A stretch of DNA of 64,000 bases from Flavobacterium commune (GCF_001857965.1 NZ_CP017774.1:3534001-3598000), one strand, 5' to 3'. Counted from the stretch's first letter, positions 15,155 through 23,739 are shown. A program made the numbers and translations. Notes: generated from the sequence alone by a model not told the origin.

Positions 15155-16345
15155 ATGATTTCTAAATATCGAAAATTATTTAACGAACAATTTACCGAAG
15201 AAAAATACCAGGCTTTAAAAGAAGATATTGCAACTGATTTTGATTATAACCCGACTTTTCGATTAGGAGAAACCCCTTTTTTTATTTCCAACGAATTAAA
15301 AGAACAACTTATCGAAGGCTGTAATGATGTTATAAATTTAATTCAACAAAGTAACTTCAAAGAACTTACAGATAAAGCATTAGAATTAAACAATAAAGTT
15401 CCAAACGAAGATGAACACAGTACTTTTTTAGCTATCGATTTTGGAATTTGCGAAGAGAACGGAAAAACAATTCCTAAATTAATTGAGGTACAGGGTTTTC
15501 CTTCTTTGTTTAATTATCAGGTTAATTTATTTGAGAAATTTAAAAAGCAATATCCTTTTCTTAAAGAGTTAACACCATTCCTGAATGATACTACACCTCA
15601 GGAGTATTTGAAAACTTTGGAGGCTGTTTTTTGCAACAATCATCCCAAGGAAAATGTTATTCTACTGGAAATAGAACCCGAAAAACAAAACACAAAAATT
15701 GATTTTTATTATTGCAAAAGAGACCTCGGAATTCCTTTTGTATGTGTCACCGATTTGATTAAAAAAGGCAATCAGTTATTTTATAAAAATGAAAATGGAG
15801 ACGAAGTTTTAGTAAAACGCATTTACAATAGAGTCATTTTTGACGAATTGGATTTACGCACTGATTTAAAATTGAATTTTAGTTTTTCGGATGAATTGGA
15901 CGTAGAATGGGCTGGACATCCCAATTGGTTTTTCAGAATCAGTAAGTTTATTTTGCCTTTGCTTAAAGGAAAATATTTTATTGAAACTACGCTGTTAAGT
16001 GATTTAAAAGAAATTCCGGAAGACTTAGAAAATTATGTATTGAAACCTCTTTTCTCGTTCTCAGGTTCAGGCGTGATTTTCCATGTAAAAAAAGAAGATA
16101 TAGAAGCTGTTGTTGATAAAGAACTGTATATTCTTCAGAAAAAAGTCAATTATTTACCTATTATTCAATCGCCTGACGGAAAAGTAAAAGCCGAAGTGAG
16201 AATGCTTTGTACCTGGAAAAAAGAAGATACTTCTCCTACTCTTTTGTGCAATTTAGTGCGTTTGAGTCGCGGAGAAATGATTGGTGTAAAATACAATAAA
16301 GATAAAGACTGGGTGGGCGGAACTATTGGATTATTTGAAAGATAG
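15155..16345 (+). CDS. Circularly permuted-type ATP-grasp ligase
   Basis: A 396-residue protein. Elements of an ATP-grasp site appear in swapped order: a metal-site-like pair AIDF (93-96) and KLIEVQGFPSLFNYQ (108-122) come first, and the ATP-binding lysine region YVLKPLFSFSGSGVIF (294-309) comes about 180 residues later. This order resembles glutathionylspermidine-synthase-like and other circularly permuted ATP-grasps, with Gln in place of the Asn in the E-x-N motif. It probably joins a carboxylate to an amine. The gap to the amidotransferase gene is 136 bases, larger than inside the rest of the cluster, so it may have separate expression, but strand and enzyme class tie it to the group. The stop is followed by the minus-strand tRNA terminator. 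Confidence 0.7.
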   Translation: MISKYRKLFNEQFTEEKYQALKEDIATDFDYNPTFRLGETPFFISNELKEQLIEGCNDVINLIQQSNFKELTDKALELNNKVPNEDEHSTFLAIDFGICEENGKTIPKLIEVQGFPSLFNYQVNLFEKFKKQYPFLKELTPFLNDTTPQEYLKTLEAVFCNNHPKENVILLEIEPEKQNTKIDFYYCKRDLGIPFVCVTDLIKKGNQLFYKNENGDEVLVKRIYNRVIFDELDLRTDLKLNFSFSDELDVEWAGHPNWFFRISKFILPLLKGKYFIETTLLSDLKEIPEDLENYVLKPLFSFSGSGVIFHVKKEDIEAVVDKELYILQKKVNYLPIIQSPDGKVKAEVRMLCTWKKEDTSPTLLCNLVRLSRGEMIGVKYNKDKDWVGGTIGLFER

Positions 16346-16384
16346 ATGAGAACTTTTTTGTGCTAATCCGAAAATTAGATATAA

Positions 16385-16412
16385 AAAAACTCCTTAATTA
16401 CTTAAGGAGTTT
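16385..16412 (-). terminator. Terminator of tRNA-Val transcript
   Basis: An 11-base stem, AAACTCCTTAA (16387-16397) with TTAAGGAGTTT (16402-16412), has a 4-base loop and is followed on the minus strand by T residues. It begins a few bases after the CCA end of the tRNA. On the plus strand the AAA/TTT flanks would also allow it to end the ligase cluster. Confidence 0.85.
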
Positions 16413-16414
16413 CT

Positions 16415-16492
16415 TGGTGGGCGATGAGGGGTTCGAACCCCCGACCCCCTCGGTGTAAACGAGGTGCTCTGAACCAGCTGAGCTAATCGCCC
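16415..16492 (-). tRNA. tRNA-Val (anticodon TAC)
   Basis: On the minus strand the gene starts GGGCGATTAGCTCAGCTGGT and folds as a cloverleaf. The acceptor stem is GGGCGAT/ATCGCCC, the D arm AGCTCAGCTGG, and the anticodon stem CCTCG-loop-CGAGG with loop TTTACAC giving anticodon TAC (valine, GTA codons). The T arm contains GGTTCGAACCC. A discriminator A and an encoded CCA (complement of 16415-16417) follow. It has its own promoter and terminator, so it is a single-gene transcript. Confidence 0.95.
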
Positions 16493-16526
16493 TATTTTGT
16501 TTTGCTATCATTGCTGATTGCGAGTG

Positions 16527-16556
16527 CAAATATACAGCTAGATTTTATATTTGCAA
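16527..16556 (-). promoter_or_regulatory. Promoter of tRNA-Val
   Basis: On the minus strand, TTG (complement of 16554-16556), 19 bases, then TATATTTG (complement of 16527-16534) match the Bacteroidetes housekeeping promoter. The start would fall about 28 bases before the mature tRNA. Confidence 0.75.
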
Positions 16557-16649
16557 GCATAATTTGAAAATAAATTAATAAAAAATTACACTTATTTTCT
16601 TTCTTGCTTAGATACAGACTTTTAGACAAACTAAGCTTAGCTATATTTT

Positions 16650-16681
16650 TTTGCTATCACTGGCTTATAGTAGTACATTTG
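16650..16681 (+). promoter_or_regulatory. Promoter of the MsbA-type transporter gene
   Basis: TTTG at 16650-16653 and TACATTTG at 16674-16681 are 20 bases apart. Both lie inside the frame that could begin at 16604, so translation must start downstream; this supports the ATG at 16703. Confidence 0.65.
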
Positions 16682-16702
16682 CATTCTAAAATAAAAATAC
16701 GA

Positions 16703-18490
16703 ATGGCTAGGTACAAAGAAAACGATTTACCAAAATCAAAAATTACAGCAAGTTCGCTTAAAAAGGCAAAAATTATTTTTAAATACGCCGGGAATAACAG
16801 TTGGAAATTTTATGTAGGATTGATTTTTTTATTGCTAACGAGTGTCACGGCATTGGCCTTCCCAAAGTTCATGGGAATGCTTGTAGACTGTGTTAACAAA
16901 AAAGATGCCGGCTTAGCGAACCAAATCGCCTTAGGATTAGGATTGGTTTTAATATTACAATCGGTATTTTCTTTTTTCAGATTGTCTTTGTTTGTTAACT
17001 TTACCGAAAACACCTTGGCCAATGTTCGATTGGCATTATATACTAATTTGGTTAAACTACCGATGTCATTCTTCTCTCAAAAAAGAGTTGGTGAATTAAA
17101 CAGTCGAATTAGTAACGATATTACCCAAATTCAGGATACTTTAACAACAACCATTGCCGAGTTCCTGCGACAGTTCATCTTAATTATTGGAAGTTTTGTA
17201 ATGCTAGCCAGTATCAACATTAAGTTGACGATAATGATGGTTTCGATTGTTCCTTTAGTCGGAGTAGCAGCGGTACTCTTTGGTCGTTTTATTCGAAAAT
17301 ATTCCAAAAAAGTGCAAGATCAGGTTGCCGAAAGTCAGGTGGTCGTTGAGGAAACCATGCAGGGAATTAGCATTGTAAAAGCCTTTGCGAATGAGTGGTA
17401 CGAAATTGCCCGTTATCAGGGTAAAATAAAAGAAGTAGTTAAAGTTGCTATCAAAGGCGGGCAATTAAGAGGTTATTTTGCTTCTTTTATCATCATTTGT
17501 TTATTTGGAACTATTGTGGCTGTGGTTTGGTATGGTGTTCAATTAAGTATTGGTGGTGAAATATCCGTAGGTGAATTATTTACCTTTATTTTATATTCCA
17601 GTTATGTAGGTGCTTCTTCGGGAGGAATTGCGGAATTGTATGCTCAGGTTCAAAAGGCGATTGGAGCTACAGAGCGTGTTTTTGAATTACTAGACGAAAC
17701 TCCTGAAAAAATTAATGCGACTACTAATTCAGCTTCAATCGAGAAAATAAAAGGAAATGTAACTTTCAAAAATGTTGCTTTTAGTTATCCGTCCCGAAAA
17801 GAAATTCAGGTGTTGAAAGATGTAAATTTCACGGCTAATTTTGGTCAAAAAATTGCCATCGTGGGACCAAGTGGTGCCGGAAAATCAACTATTGCATCTT
17901 TATTATTGCGTTTTTACGATATTGATAGTGGAGAAATTTTAATTGATGATAAAAACATCCATGATTTTGATTTGGAAAACCTTCGTGGCAACATGAGTAT
18001 TGTGCCTCAAGATGTAATTTTATTTGGCGGAACCATAAAAGAAAATATCGCTTACGGAAAACCAAATGCTACTGACGAAGAAATTTTATTAGCAGCCAGA
18101 CAAGCCAATGCTTACAATTTTATCGAAAGTTTTCCAGAAAAAATGGAAACTGTTGTGGGCGAAAGAGGAATTAAACTTTCCGGTGGTCAAAGACAGCGTA
18201 TTGCTATTGCTCGTGCTTTACTTAAAAATCCTAGTATTTTAATTTTAGACGAGGCTACTTCGTCTTTGGATAGCGAAAGCGAAAAATTAGTTCAGGAAGC
18301 ACTGGAAATTTTGATGGAAGGAAGAACAAGTATTATTATTGCGCACCGCTTATCAACGATTCGCTCAGCTGATCAAATTCTAGTTATTGATAACGGAATG
18401 ATTAGCGAACAAGGAACGCATTCTGAATTAATAGGCTTAGAAAACGGAATTTACAAAAACCTAAGTAATCTACAGTTTAGTAATTCATAA
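16703..18490 (+). CDS. ABC exporter, MsbA/LmrA type (fused membrane and ATPase domains)
   Basis: From the ATG at 16703 the protein has 595 residues (MARYKENDLPKSK start). The frame is open back to 16604, but the promoter lies inside that stretch. The first half is a type I exporter domain with six membrane helices. The second half is one ATPase domain: Walker A GPSGAGKST, Q-loop VPQDV, signature LSGGQRQR, Walker B ILILDEATSSLD, and the H-loop in IIIAHRLST. It works as a homodimer in the inner membrane and exports a hydrophobic substrate. Lipid A flipping (MsbA) is plausible, but drug exporters look alike at this level. It stands alone, downstream of the tRNA on the other strand. Confidence 0.88.
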   Translation: MARYKENDLPKSKITASSLKKAKIIFKYAGNNSWKFYVGLIFLLLTSVTALAFPKFMGMLVDCVNKKDAGLANQIALGLGLVLILQSVFSFFRLSLFVNFTENTLANVRLALYTNLVKLPMSFFSQKRVGELNSRISNDITQIQDTLTTTIAEFLRQFILIIGSFVMLASINIKLTIMMVSIVPLVGVAAVLFGRFIRKYSKKVQDQVAESQVVVEETMQGISIVKAFANEWYEIARYQGKIKEVVKVAIKGGQLRGYFASFIIICLFGTIVAVVWYGVQLSIGGEISVGELFTFILYSSYVGASSGGIAELYAQVQKAIGATERVFELLDETPEKINATTNSASIEKIKGNVTFKNVAFSYPSRKEIQVLKDVNFTANFGQKIAIVGPSGAGKSTIASLLLRFYDIDSGEILIDDKNIHDFDLENLRGNMSIVPQDVILFGGTIKENIAYGKPNATDEEILLAARQANAYNFIESFPEKMETVVGERGIKLSGGQRQRIAIARALLKNPSILILDEATSSLDSESEKLVQEALEILMEGRTSIIIAHRLSTIRSADQILVIDNGMISEQGTHSELIGLENGIYKNLSNLQFSNS

Positions 18491-18587
18491 TAAGAAATAC
18501 ACAGATAAACCACTAGGACTTAAAGTTCATAGATTTTGTTGGCAGCCTAAAAATCTTCTAGGTTAAAGACCAATTAGAAAACTTAAA

Positions 18588-18645
18588 CCGCAGATTCGCA
18601 GATTTTTGATATAGATGCAAAATATTTCAATCTGGGAATCTGCGG
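18588..18645. repeat. Dispersed inverted repeat, copy 2
   Basis: CCGCAGATTCGCAGATT at 18588-18604 faces AATCTGGGAATCTGCGG at 18629-18645 with a 24-base loop. Same family as 10204-10248 and 33624-33666. Confidence 0.75.
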
Positions 18646-18748
18646 TAATTTTTTTAGAAACTAAAAGTAACAACGTAAAATGCAGAGTTTTAAACTATTT
18701 TGAGACTAATTGAAACAGTAAGATTAACTCAAAAAAAAACATAAAAAA

Positions 18749-18777
18749 AACCGCAAATCCTAATAAAATTTGCGGTT
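18749..18777 (-). terminator. Terminator after ettA
   Basis: AACCGCAAAT (18749-18758) pairs with ATTTGCGGTT (18768-18777); on the minus strand it is followed by a T run. A shorter T run on the plus strand makes it possibly bidirectional. Confidence 0.8.
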
Positions 18778-18798
18778 TTAATTTTTCAAGAAAAAAAA

Positions 18799-20493
18799 TT
18801 ATCCTCTTATTAATTTTCTGTATTTCAAACGTTTTGGAGTTAAATCACCACCAAGGCGTTTCTTCTTATTTTCTTCATATTCGGTGAAACTTCCTTCGAA
18901 GAAATATACTTCAGAGTTTCCTTCAAAAGCTAAAATGTGAGTACAAATACGGTCTAAGAACCATCTGTCGTGCGAAATAACTACGGCACATCCGGCGAAA
19001 TTTTCTAAACCTTCTTCTAATGCACGAAGTGTATTTACATCCAAATCATTCGTTGGCTCATCCAGCAACAATACGTTTCCTTCTTCTTTCAAAGTCATTG
19101 CCAGGTGCAAACGGTTACGTTCTCCACCAGAAAGCATCGATACTTTCTTGTTTTGTTCTCCTCCACCAAAGTTAAAACGCGATAAATAAGCTCTTGAATT
19201 CACTTGTTTTCCTCCCATCATAATCAACTCCTGTCCATCAGCAAAGTTTTCCCAAATGGATTTATTTGGATCAATATTAGAGTGCGATTGATCAACGTAA
19301 GCAATTTTAACCGTTTCCCCAACAGTGAATTCTCCACCATCAGTTTGTTGTTCGCCCATAATCATTTTGAAAATAGTTGATTTACCAGCACCGTTTGGCC
19401 CAATAATTCCAACAATTCCAGCCTGTGGCAAAGTGAAATTCAAATTATCATACAATAATTTTTCTCCAAAAGCTTTAGCAACATTTTTAGCTTCGATAAC
19501 ATTAGTTCCTAAACGTGGACCATTTGGAATGTAAATTTCTAATTTTTCATCCAATTGTTTTTGGTCTTCGTTCAACAACTTATCGTAGTTCTGCAAACGC
19601 GCTTTTTGTTTTGTTTGACGACCTTTAGCTCCTTGACGAACCCAGTCCAACTCACGCTCCAAAGTTTTTCTTCTTTTCGAAGCTACTTTTTCTTCTTGTG
19701 CCAAACGGTTTGATTTTTGGTCTAACCAAGAAGAATAATTCCCTTTCCAAGGAATACCTTCTCCTCTATCTAATTCCAAAATCCAACCTGCAACATTATC
19801 CAGGAAATAACGGTCGTGCGTTACAGCAATTACAGTTCCTGAATATTGTGCCAAATGCTGCTCTAACCAAAGTACAGACTCCGCATCAAGGTGGTTGGTA
19901 GGCTCATCCAAAAGCAAAACATCTGGTTGTTGCAATAACAAACGACATAAAGCTACACGACGACGCTCTCCTCCTGAAAGATTTTTGATTGGTGTATCTC
20001 CGTCTGGAGTGCGTAAAGCATCCATTGCAATTTCTAATTTGGTATCGATTTCCCAAGCACCTAAAGCATCAATTTTATCTTGCAAAGCCGCCTGACGCTC
20101 CATTAACTTATCCATTTTATCCGGATCAGAATAGTTTTCTTCAAGACCAAATAAATCATTGATTTGGTTGTATTCTGCTAAAACTGCCATTGTTTCAGCA
20201 GCTCCTTCCTGAACAATTTCTAAAACAGTTTTAGAATCATCCAAAATAGGTTCCTGCTCCAAATATCCAACAGTGTAACCCGGTTGAAAAACAACATCTC
20301 CCTGATAGTTTTTATCAACTCCGGCAATAATTTTTAAAAGTGAAGATTTACCTGAACCATTTAAACCAAGAATACCAATCTTAGCCCCGTAAAAGAAACT
20401 CAAATAAATGTTTTTCAACACTGGCTTATCTGCTCCCTGATAGGTTTTACTCAATTTTTGCATTGAGAATATTACTTTCTTATCGTCTGACAT
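18799..20493 (-). CDS. ettA: Energy-dependent translational throttle protein EttA (ABC-F)
   Basis: A 564-residue ABC-F protein with two ATPase domains and no membrane part. First domain: Walker A GLNGSGKSS, signature LSGGERRRVALCRLL, Walker B VLLLDEPTNHLD. Second: GPNGAGKST, LSGGERNRLHLAM and LLLDEPTNDLD. Between them is the basic linker characteristic of ribosome-binding ABC-F proteins (KSNRLAQEEKVASKRRKTLE, then RQGAKGRQTKQKARLQNY). Length matches E. coli EttA (about 555). EttA binds the ribosomal E site and gates the first peptide bond according to the ADP/ATP ratio. The gene has its own terminator; no partner genes are expected. Confidence 0.93.
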   Translation of the reverse strand: MSDDKKVIFSMQKLSKTYQGADKPVLKNIYLSFFYGAKIGILGLNGSGKSSLLKIIAGVDKNYQGDVVFQPGYTVGYLEQEPILDDSKTVLEIVQEGAAETMAVLAEYNQINDLFGLEENYSDPDKMDKLMERQAALQDKIDALGAWEIDTKLEIAMDALRTPDGDTPIKNLSGGERRRVALCRLLLQQPDVLLLDEPTNHLDAESVLWLEQHLAQYSGTVIAVTHDRYFLDNVAGWILELDRGEGIPWKGNYSSWLDQKSNRLAQEEKVASKRRKTLERELDWVRQGAKGRQTKQKARLQNYDKLLNEDQKQLDEKLEIYIPNGPRLGTNVIEAKNVAKAFGEKLLYDNLNFTLPQAGIVGIIGPNGAGKSTIFKMIMGEQQTDGGEFTVGETVKIAYVDQSHSNIDPNKSIWENFADGQELIMMGGKQVNSRAYLSRFNFGGGEQNKKVSMLSGGERNRLHLAMTLKEEGNVLLLDEPTNDLDVNTLRALEEGLENFAGCAVVISHDRWFLDRICTHILAFEGNSEVYFFEGSFTEYEENKKKRLGGDLTPKRLKYRKLIRG

Positions 20494-20556
20494 AATTTAA
20501 AGTTTATTGTTTTTTGTTTGTTGTTTATCGTTTGTTAATTACAAACTACCTTTTAA

Positions 20557-20946
20557 TTATTTAAATTTTAATCCTTTAATTTCACAATTATTCAAATAGT
20601 TCATCATCGAACCTATTTTATTTTTTTCAATTTCAATCATTTCATTCAGTTTTAAATGTTGTTCTTCTGAAATCAATTTTTTATCAAAAGCCCTATATGA
20701 TTGTGATTTTGCTTCACCAGCAGAACCCTTTGCTATACTTAAAAACTGAATAAACTCTCTATTACCATTTCTTTCGAAACCTTCGGCTATATTATCCATT
20801 ATAGAACCTGAACTTCTGTCAATTTGGTCTTTTAAAGAAAAGTTTGATTTTAAATTTGTAGTCTGAATTAATAATTCAACGTATTGGCAAATTTCTCTTG
20901 CTTTCTGCCAAATTTCTAATCCTTCAAATTTTGATATTGTTGCCAT
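20557..20946 (-). CDS. Four-helix-bundle protein (23S rRNA intervening-sequence family)
   Basis: A 129-residue helical protein with the family hallmarks: FEGLEIWQKAREICQYVELL at the start, QIDRSSGSIMDNIAEGFERN in the second helix and EFIQFLSIAKGSAGEAKSQS in the third. This family was first seen inside intervening sequences of 23S rRNA genes but also occurs freely in Bacteroidetes chromosomes, as here, with no rRNA gene nearby. It forms pentamers in known structures; the role is unknown and nucleic-acid binding has been proposed. It sits between ettA and a small membrane protein on the same strand, flanked by AT-rich repeats of the CTACAAACT type. Confidence 0.9.
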   Translation of the reverse strand: MATISKFEGLEIWQKAREICQYVELLIQTTNLKSNFSLKDQIDRSSGSIMDNIAEGFERNGNREFIQFLSIAKGSAGEAKSQSYRAFDKKLISEEQHLKLNEMIEIEKNKIGSMMNYLNNCEIKGLKFK

Positions 20947-20973
20947 AACTACAAACTATTAACTACAAACTTT

Positions 20974-21156
20974 TTAAACCCTTCCCTTAAGCGAGCTAAA
21001 AACCCATGCAATGGCAAAAAATCCAATACCCACGGCAGCAAATCCAATACCTGAAACGTCGCGGTATTTGAAGATTCCTAAAGCAATTAAGATTAATCCC
21101 ATTACAATCATTATAAAAGTAGCCCATCCTAAGATGGTATTTTTATTCATTCCCAT
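20974..21156 (-). CDS. Small membrane protein (CAL67264-type)
   Basis: A 60-residue protein with two transmembrane helices, TILGWATFIMIVMGLILIAL and GIGFAAVGIGFFAIAWVFSS, separated by a short polar turn FKYRDVS. I recall this sequence type as a small flavobacterial family (CAL67264 family membrane protein), with no known function. Conservation of the whole chain supports a real gene in spite of its size. It lies 44 bases from holA on the same strand, so it may be read as the tail of that transcript. Confidence 0.75.
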   Translation of the reverse strand: MGMNKNTILGWATFIMIVMGLILIALGIFKYRDVSGIGFAAVGIGFFAIAWVFSSLKGRV

Positions 21157-21200
21157 TATTGTGGTATTTTTTAAAATGCAAATATCGTTAATTTATAATG

Positions 21201-22205
21201 CTAATTAAAAATATGATACAGCATTTCTTTTAATAAATCAGCATTAGATAAGGCGTTAGCTCCTACTCCTTTGCTTTTAACATCAATTTCTCTTAATGCA
21301 GCTACTATTTGACTTACTTTTCGCATCGGATAATTTTTCAAAGCCAGATCATATTCCTTTAAGAAAAAGGGATTTACCCCTAAAACAGTCGCCACATTCT
21401 TAGGATTTTTGTCTTTTAATCCGTGGTATTTTAATAATTGCACAAAGAATCCAAAAACCAGACTCGTGGTAACAACCATCGGATTTTCTTTAGGATTGCT
21501 GGCAAAATTTTCGGCAATCGTGTATGCTTTTAATTGATTGCGTTCTCCAATGGCTTTTCGCAATTCGAATACATTAAAATCTTTGCTGAATCCAATGTTT
21601 TCTTCAATATCTTTTGGAGAAATGGTGCTTCCTTTCGGTAAAATAATCTGCAATTTTTCGAGTTCATTATTTATCTTACTCAAATCAGTCCCTAAAAACT
21701 CCACTAACATGGCTGAAGCTTTGGGTTCAATAGCATATTTTTTTCCTGACAAAACACGCTTAATCCAATCGCCTACCTGATTTTCATACAGTTTTTTACT
21801 CTCATAAACGACTCCGTTTTTGGCTATAGCCTTGGTTACTTTTTTACGTTTGTCTAAGGTTTTGTATTTGTAACAAAAAACTAAAACGGTAGAAAGCATT
21901 GGATTTTCGACATAAGCTTCTAATTTATCGATGGTTTTAGTCAAATCCTGAGCTTCTTTTACAATTACCACCTGACGTTCGGCCATCATTGGGTAACGTT
22001 TAGCAGTCGAAACAATATCTTCAACCGAAACATCTCTGCCGTACATCACCGTTTGATTGAATCCTTTTTCGTCTTCAGATAAAACATTTTCTTCAATATA
22101 ATCCGATAACTTATCTATATAATAAGGTTCCTCCCCCATTAAAAAATAAATAGGTTTGATATTTCCGGCTTTTATATCGTTTACAATTTTTATGACTTCG
22201 TCCAT
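21201..22205 (-). CDS. holA: DNA polymerase III subunit delta
   Basis: A 334-residue clamp-loader subunit. The N-terminal domain contains IKPIYFLMGEEPYYIDKLSDYI and PMMAERQVVIVKEAQDL, characteristic of HolA. A lid region SAMLVEFLGTDLSKINNELEKL and the C-terminal collar domain (FFVQLLKYHGLKD to the end) follow. No Walker A is expected in delta and none is seen. It opens the sliding clamp as part of the replicative clamp loader. It is divergent from an HSDR_N-type gene, an arrangement I know from other Bacteroidetes. The intergenic region has an imperfect hairpin made of GTTTATAG-type repeats. Confidence 0.92.
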   Translation of the reverse strand: MDEVIKIVNDIKAGNIKPIYFLMGEEPYYIDKLSDYIEENVLSEDEKGFNQTVMYGRDVSVEDIVSTAKRYPMMAERQVVIVKEAQDLTKTIDKLEAYVENPMLSTVLVFCYKYKTLDKRKKVTKAIAKNGVVYESKKLYENQVGDWIKRVLSGKKYAIEPKASAMLVEFLGTDLSKINNELEKLQIILPKGSTISPKDIEENIGFSKDFNVFELRKAIGERNQLKAYTIAENFASNPKENPMVVTTSLVFGFFVQLLKYHGLKDKNPKNVATVLGVNPFFLKEYDLALKNYPMRKVSQIVAALREIDVKSKGVGANALSNADLLKEMLYHIFN

Positions 22206-22288
22206 TCTTTTGGTTTATAGTTTGGAGTTTATGGTTTATTTGAAAACAACAAACCATAAACTATAAACAAAATAACTATTTTTGCCTC

Positions 22289-22753
22289 ATGCAAAAACTC
22301 AATTTTCAAGCTTATACTTTTCGTTTCAAAAATAGCGAAAATAAAACGGCAATTTTTGATGAAATCAGGAAAAAATTCATCATTCTTACTCCCGAAGAAT
22401 GGGTTCGTCAGCATGTAGTCCGTTTTTTATTGGAAGAGAAAAAATATCCAAAATCCTTAATTAATGTCGAAAAAGTATTATTGGTCAACGGATTAAGAAA
22501 AAGATACGATGTGGTTGTTTTTAATCCTGACGGTTCCATCCATATTTTAGTCGAATGCAAAGCACCCGAAGTAAAAATCACCCAGGGGACTTTTGACCAA
22601 ATTGCCCGCTACAATATGACGATGAAATCCAGTTTTTTGATGGTAAGCAATGGATTGAATCATTATTTTTGCCAAATGGATTATGAGAATGAGAAATACC
22701 AATTTCAAGCCGAACTTCCCGATTATAAAATAGAAAACACACCAAAACCTTGA
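22289..22753 (+). CDS. Orphan HSDR_N-type nuclease domain protein
   Basis: A 154-residue protein matching the N-terminal domain of type I restriction R subunits (HSDR_N_2 type): TPEEWVRQHVVRFLLEEKKYP, then the PD-(D/E)XK core RYDVVVFNPDGSIHILVECKAP with D74, E88 and K90 in place. No helicase domain, methylase or specificity subunit is present, so it is not a restriction system. It is conserved beside holA in Bacteroidetes, which suggests a household DNA-processing role. A TATTTTTG element at 22277-22284 lies only five bases before the ATG, so the message may have almost no leader. The stop overlaps the TTG start of the next gene. Confidence 0.82.
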   Translation: MQKLNFQAYTFRFKNSENKTAIFDEIRKKFIILTPEEWVRQHVVRFLLEEKKYPKSLINVEKVLLVNGLRKRYDVVVFNPDGSIHILVECKAPEVKITQGTFDQIARYNMTMKSSFLMVSNGLNHYFCQMDYENEKYQFQAELPDYKIENTPKP

Positions 22754-23739
22754 AAAAAATAGCAGTCGTTATCCTTAATTGGAATGGAACAAAATTACTG
22801 GAACAGTTCTTACCTTCCGTTGTAAAATATTCTCCAGAAGCTGAAATTTATGTTGCCGATAATGCTTCGACTGATGATTCTGTTGACTTTGTAAAAGCGA
22901 ATTTTCCAACTGTTAAAATTGTAAAAAACACCGGGAATTATGGTTTTGCCAAAGGTTACAACGAAGCTTTGCAACACATTGATGCCGAAATTTATGCTTT
23001 GGTCAATTCAGATATTGAAGTGACTGAAAATTGGTTAAATCCTATTTTAGAAACTTTCGAAAACGAACCAAAAACAGCTATTATCCAACCTAAATTATTG
23101 GATTTTAAAAACAAAGAATACTTTGAATATGCCGGTGCTGCTGGTGGTTTCATTGACAAATATGGCTATCCTTATTGTCGTGGACGTATTTTTGAAACTA
23201 TCGAAAAAGATAACGGGCAATATAATGACGCCCTTGAAATCACTTGGGCTTCAGGAGCCTGTTTTTTCATTCGCAGTAAAGTATATCATGAATTAAAAGG
23301 ATTTGATGCTGATTTTTTTGCGCATCAGGAAGAAATTGATTTGTGTTGGCGTGCAAAAAATTTAAATTATACAATCAAATACAACCCTAATTCAGTAGTA
23401 TATCATGTAGGCGGAGCGACTTTACAACAAGGAAATCCAAAGAAAACTTTTCTGAATTTCCGAAATTCATTATTAATGTTGGTTAAAAATTTACCCAAAG
23501 AAAGTTTGTATTCGGTTTTATTTATTCGATTATTACTCGATGGAATTGCTGGAATACATTTTTTAACACAAGGAAAATTCAGTCATTTCTGGGCAATTTT
23601 GAAAGCACATTTTTATTTTTACAGCTTATTTTCAGAAACTTACAAGAAAAGAGGTGATTTTCAATCAAAAACATACTATACTGTTAAAAGTATCGTTATA
23701 AATTACTATTTAAACAATGGCAAGGTCTTTGCGAAGTAA
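22750..23739 (+). CDS. Glycosyltransferase family 2
   Basis: A 329-residue GT-A enzyme with a TTG start at 22750 that overlaps the stop of the preceding gene (TTGA). Motifs: VVILNWNGTKLLEQFLPSV, VADNASTDDS, NTGNYGFAKGYNEAL, the nucleotide-metal motif VNSDIEV, the acceptor-side HQEEIDLCWRA near residue 195, and a C-terminal membrane-associating region (YSVLFIRLLLDGIAGIHFL). It resembles rhamnosyltransferase-like GT2 proteins that act in cell-wall or surface polysaccharide assembly at the inner face of the membrane. The sugar is unknown. No other polysaccharide genes are adjacent. Confidence 0.9.
   Translation: MKKIAVVILNWNGTKLLEQFLPSVVKYSPEAEIYVADNASTDDSVDFVKANFPTVKIVKNTGNYGFAKGYNEALQHIDAEIYALVNSDIEVTENWLNPILETFENEPKTAIIQPKLLDFKNKEYFEYAGAAGGFIDKYGYPYCRGRIFETIEKDNGQYNDALEITWASGACFFIRSKVYHELKGFDADFFAHQEEIDLCWRAKNLNYTIKYNPNSVVYHVGGATLQQGNPKKTFLNFRNSLLMLVKNLPKESLYSVLFIRLLLDGIAGIHFLTQGKFSHFWAILKAHFYFYSLFSETYKKRGDFQSKTYYTVKSIVINYYLNNGKVFAK

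Larger units (their letters stand above)
18491..18798. other. Intergenic region with an inverted repeat and terminator
   Basis: This 308-base stretch between convergent genes holds no coding frame. It contains degenerate text of the dispersed CCGCAGATT type (main copy 18588-18645) and the EttA terminator at 18749-18777. The remainder (18491-18587, 18646-18748) shows nothing I can identify. Confidence 0.6.

Noticed and set aside
16604..16702. Upstream extension of the MsbA-type transporter
   Set aside because: Both promoter boxes lie inside it, and the extension has no counterpart in the family.
20557..20946. Intervening sequence within a 23S rRNA gene
   Set aside because: There is no rRNA sequence on either side; the four-helix-bundle gene is free-standing.
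22289..22753. Part of a type I restriction system
   Set aside because: No helicase, methylase or specificity gene is present; it is a free-standing domain protein.
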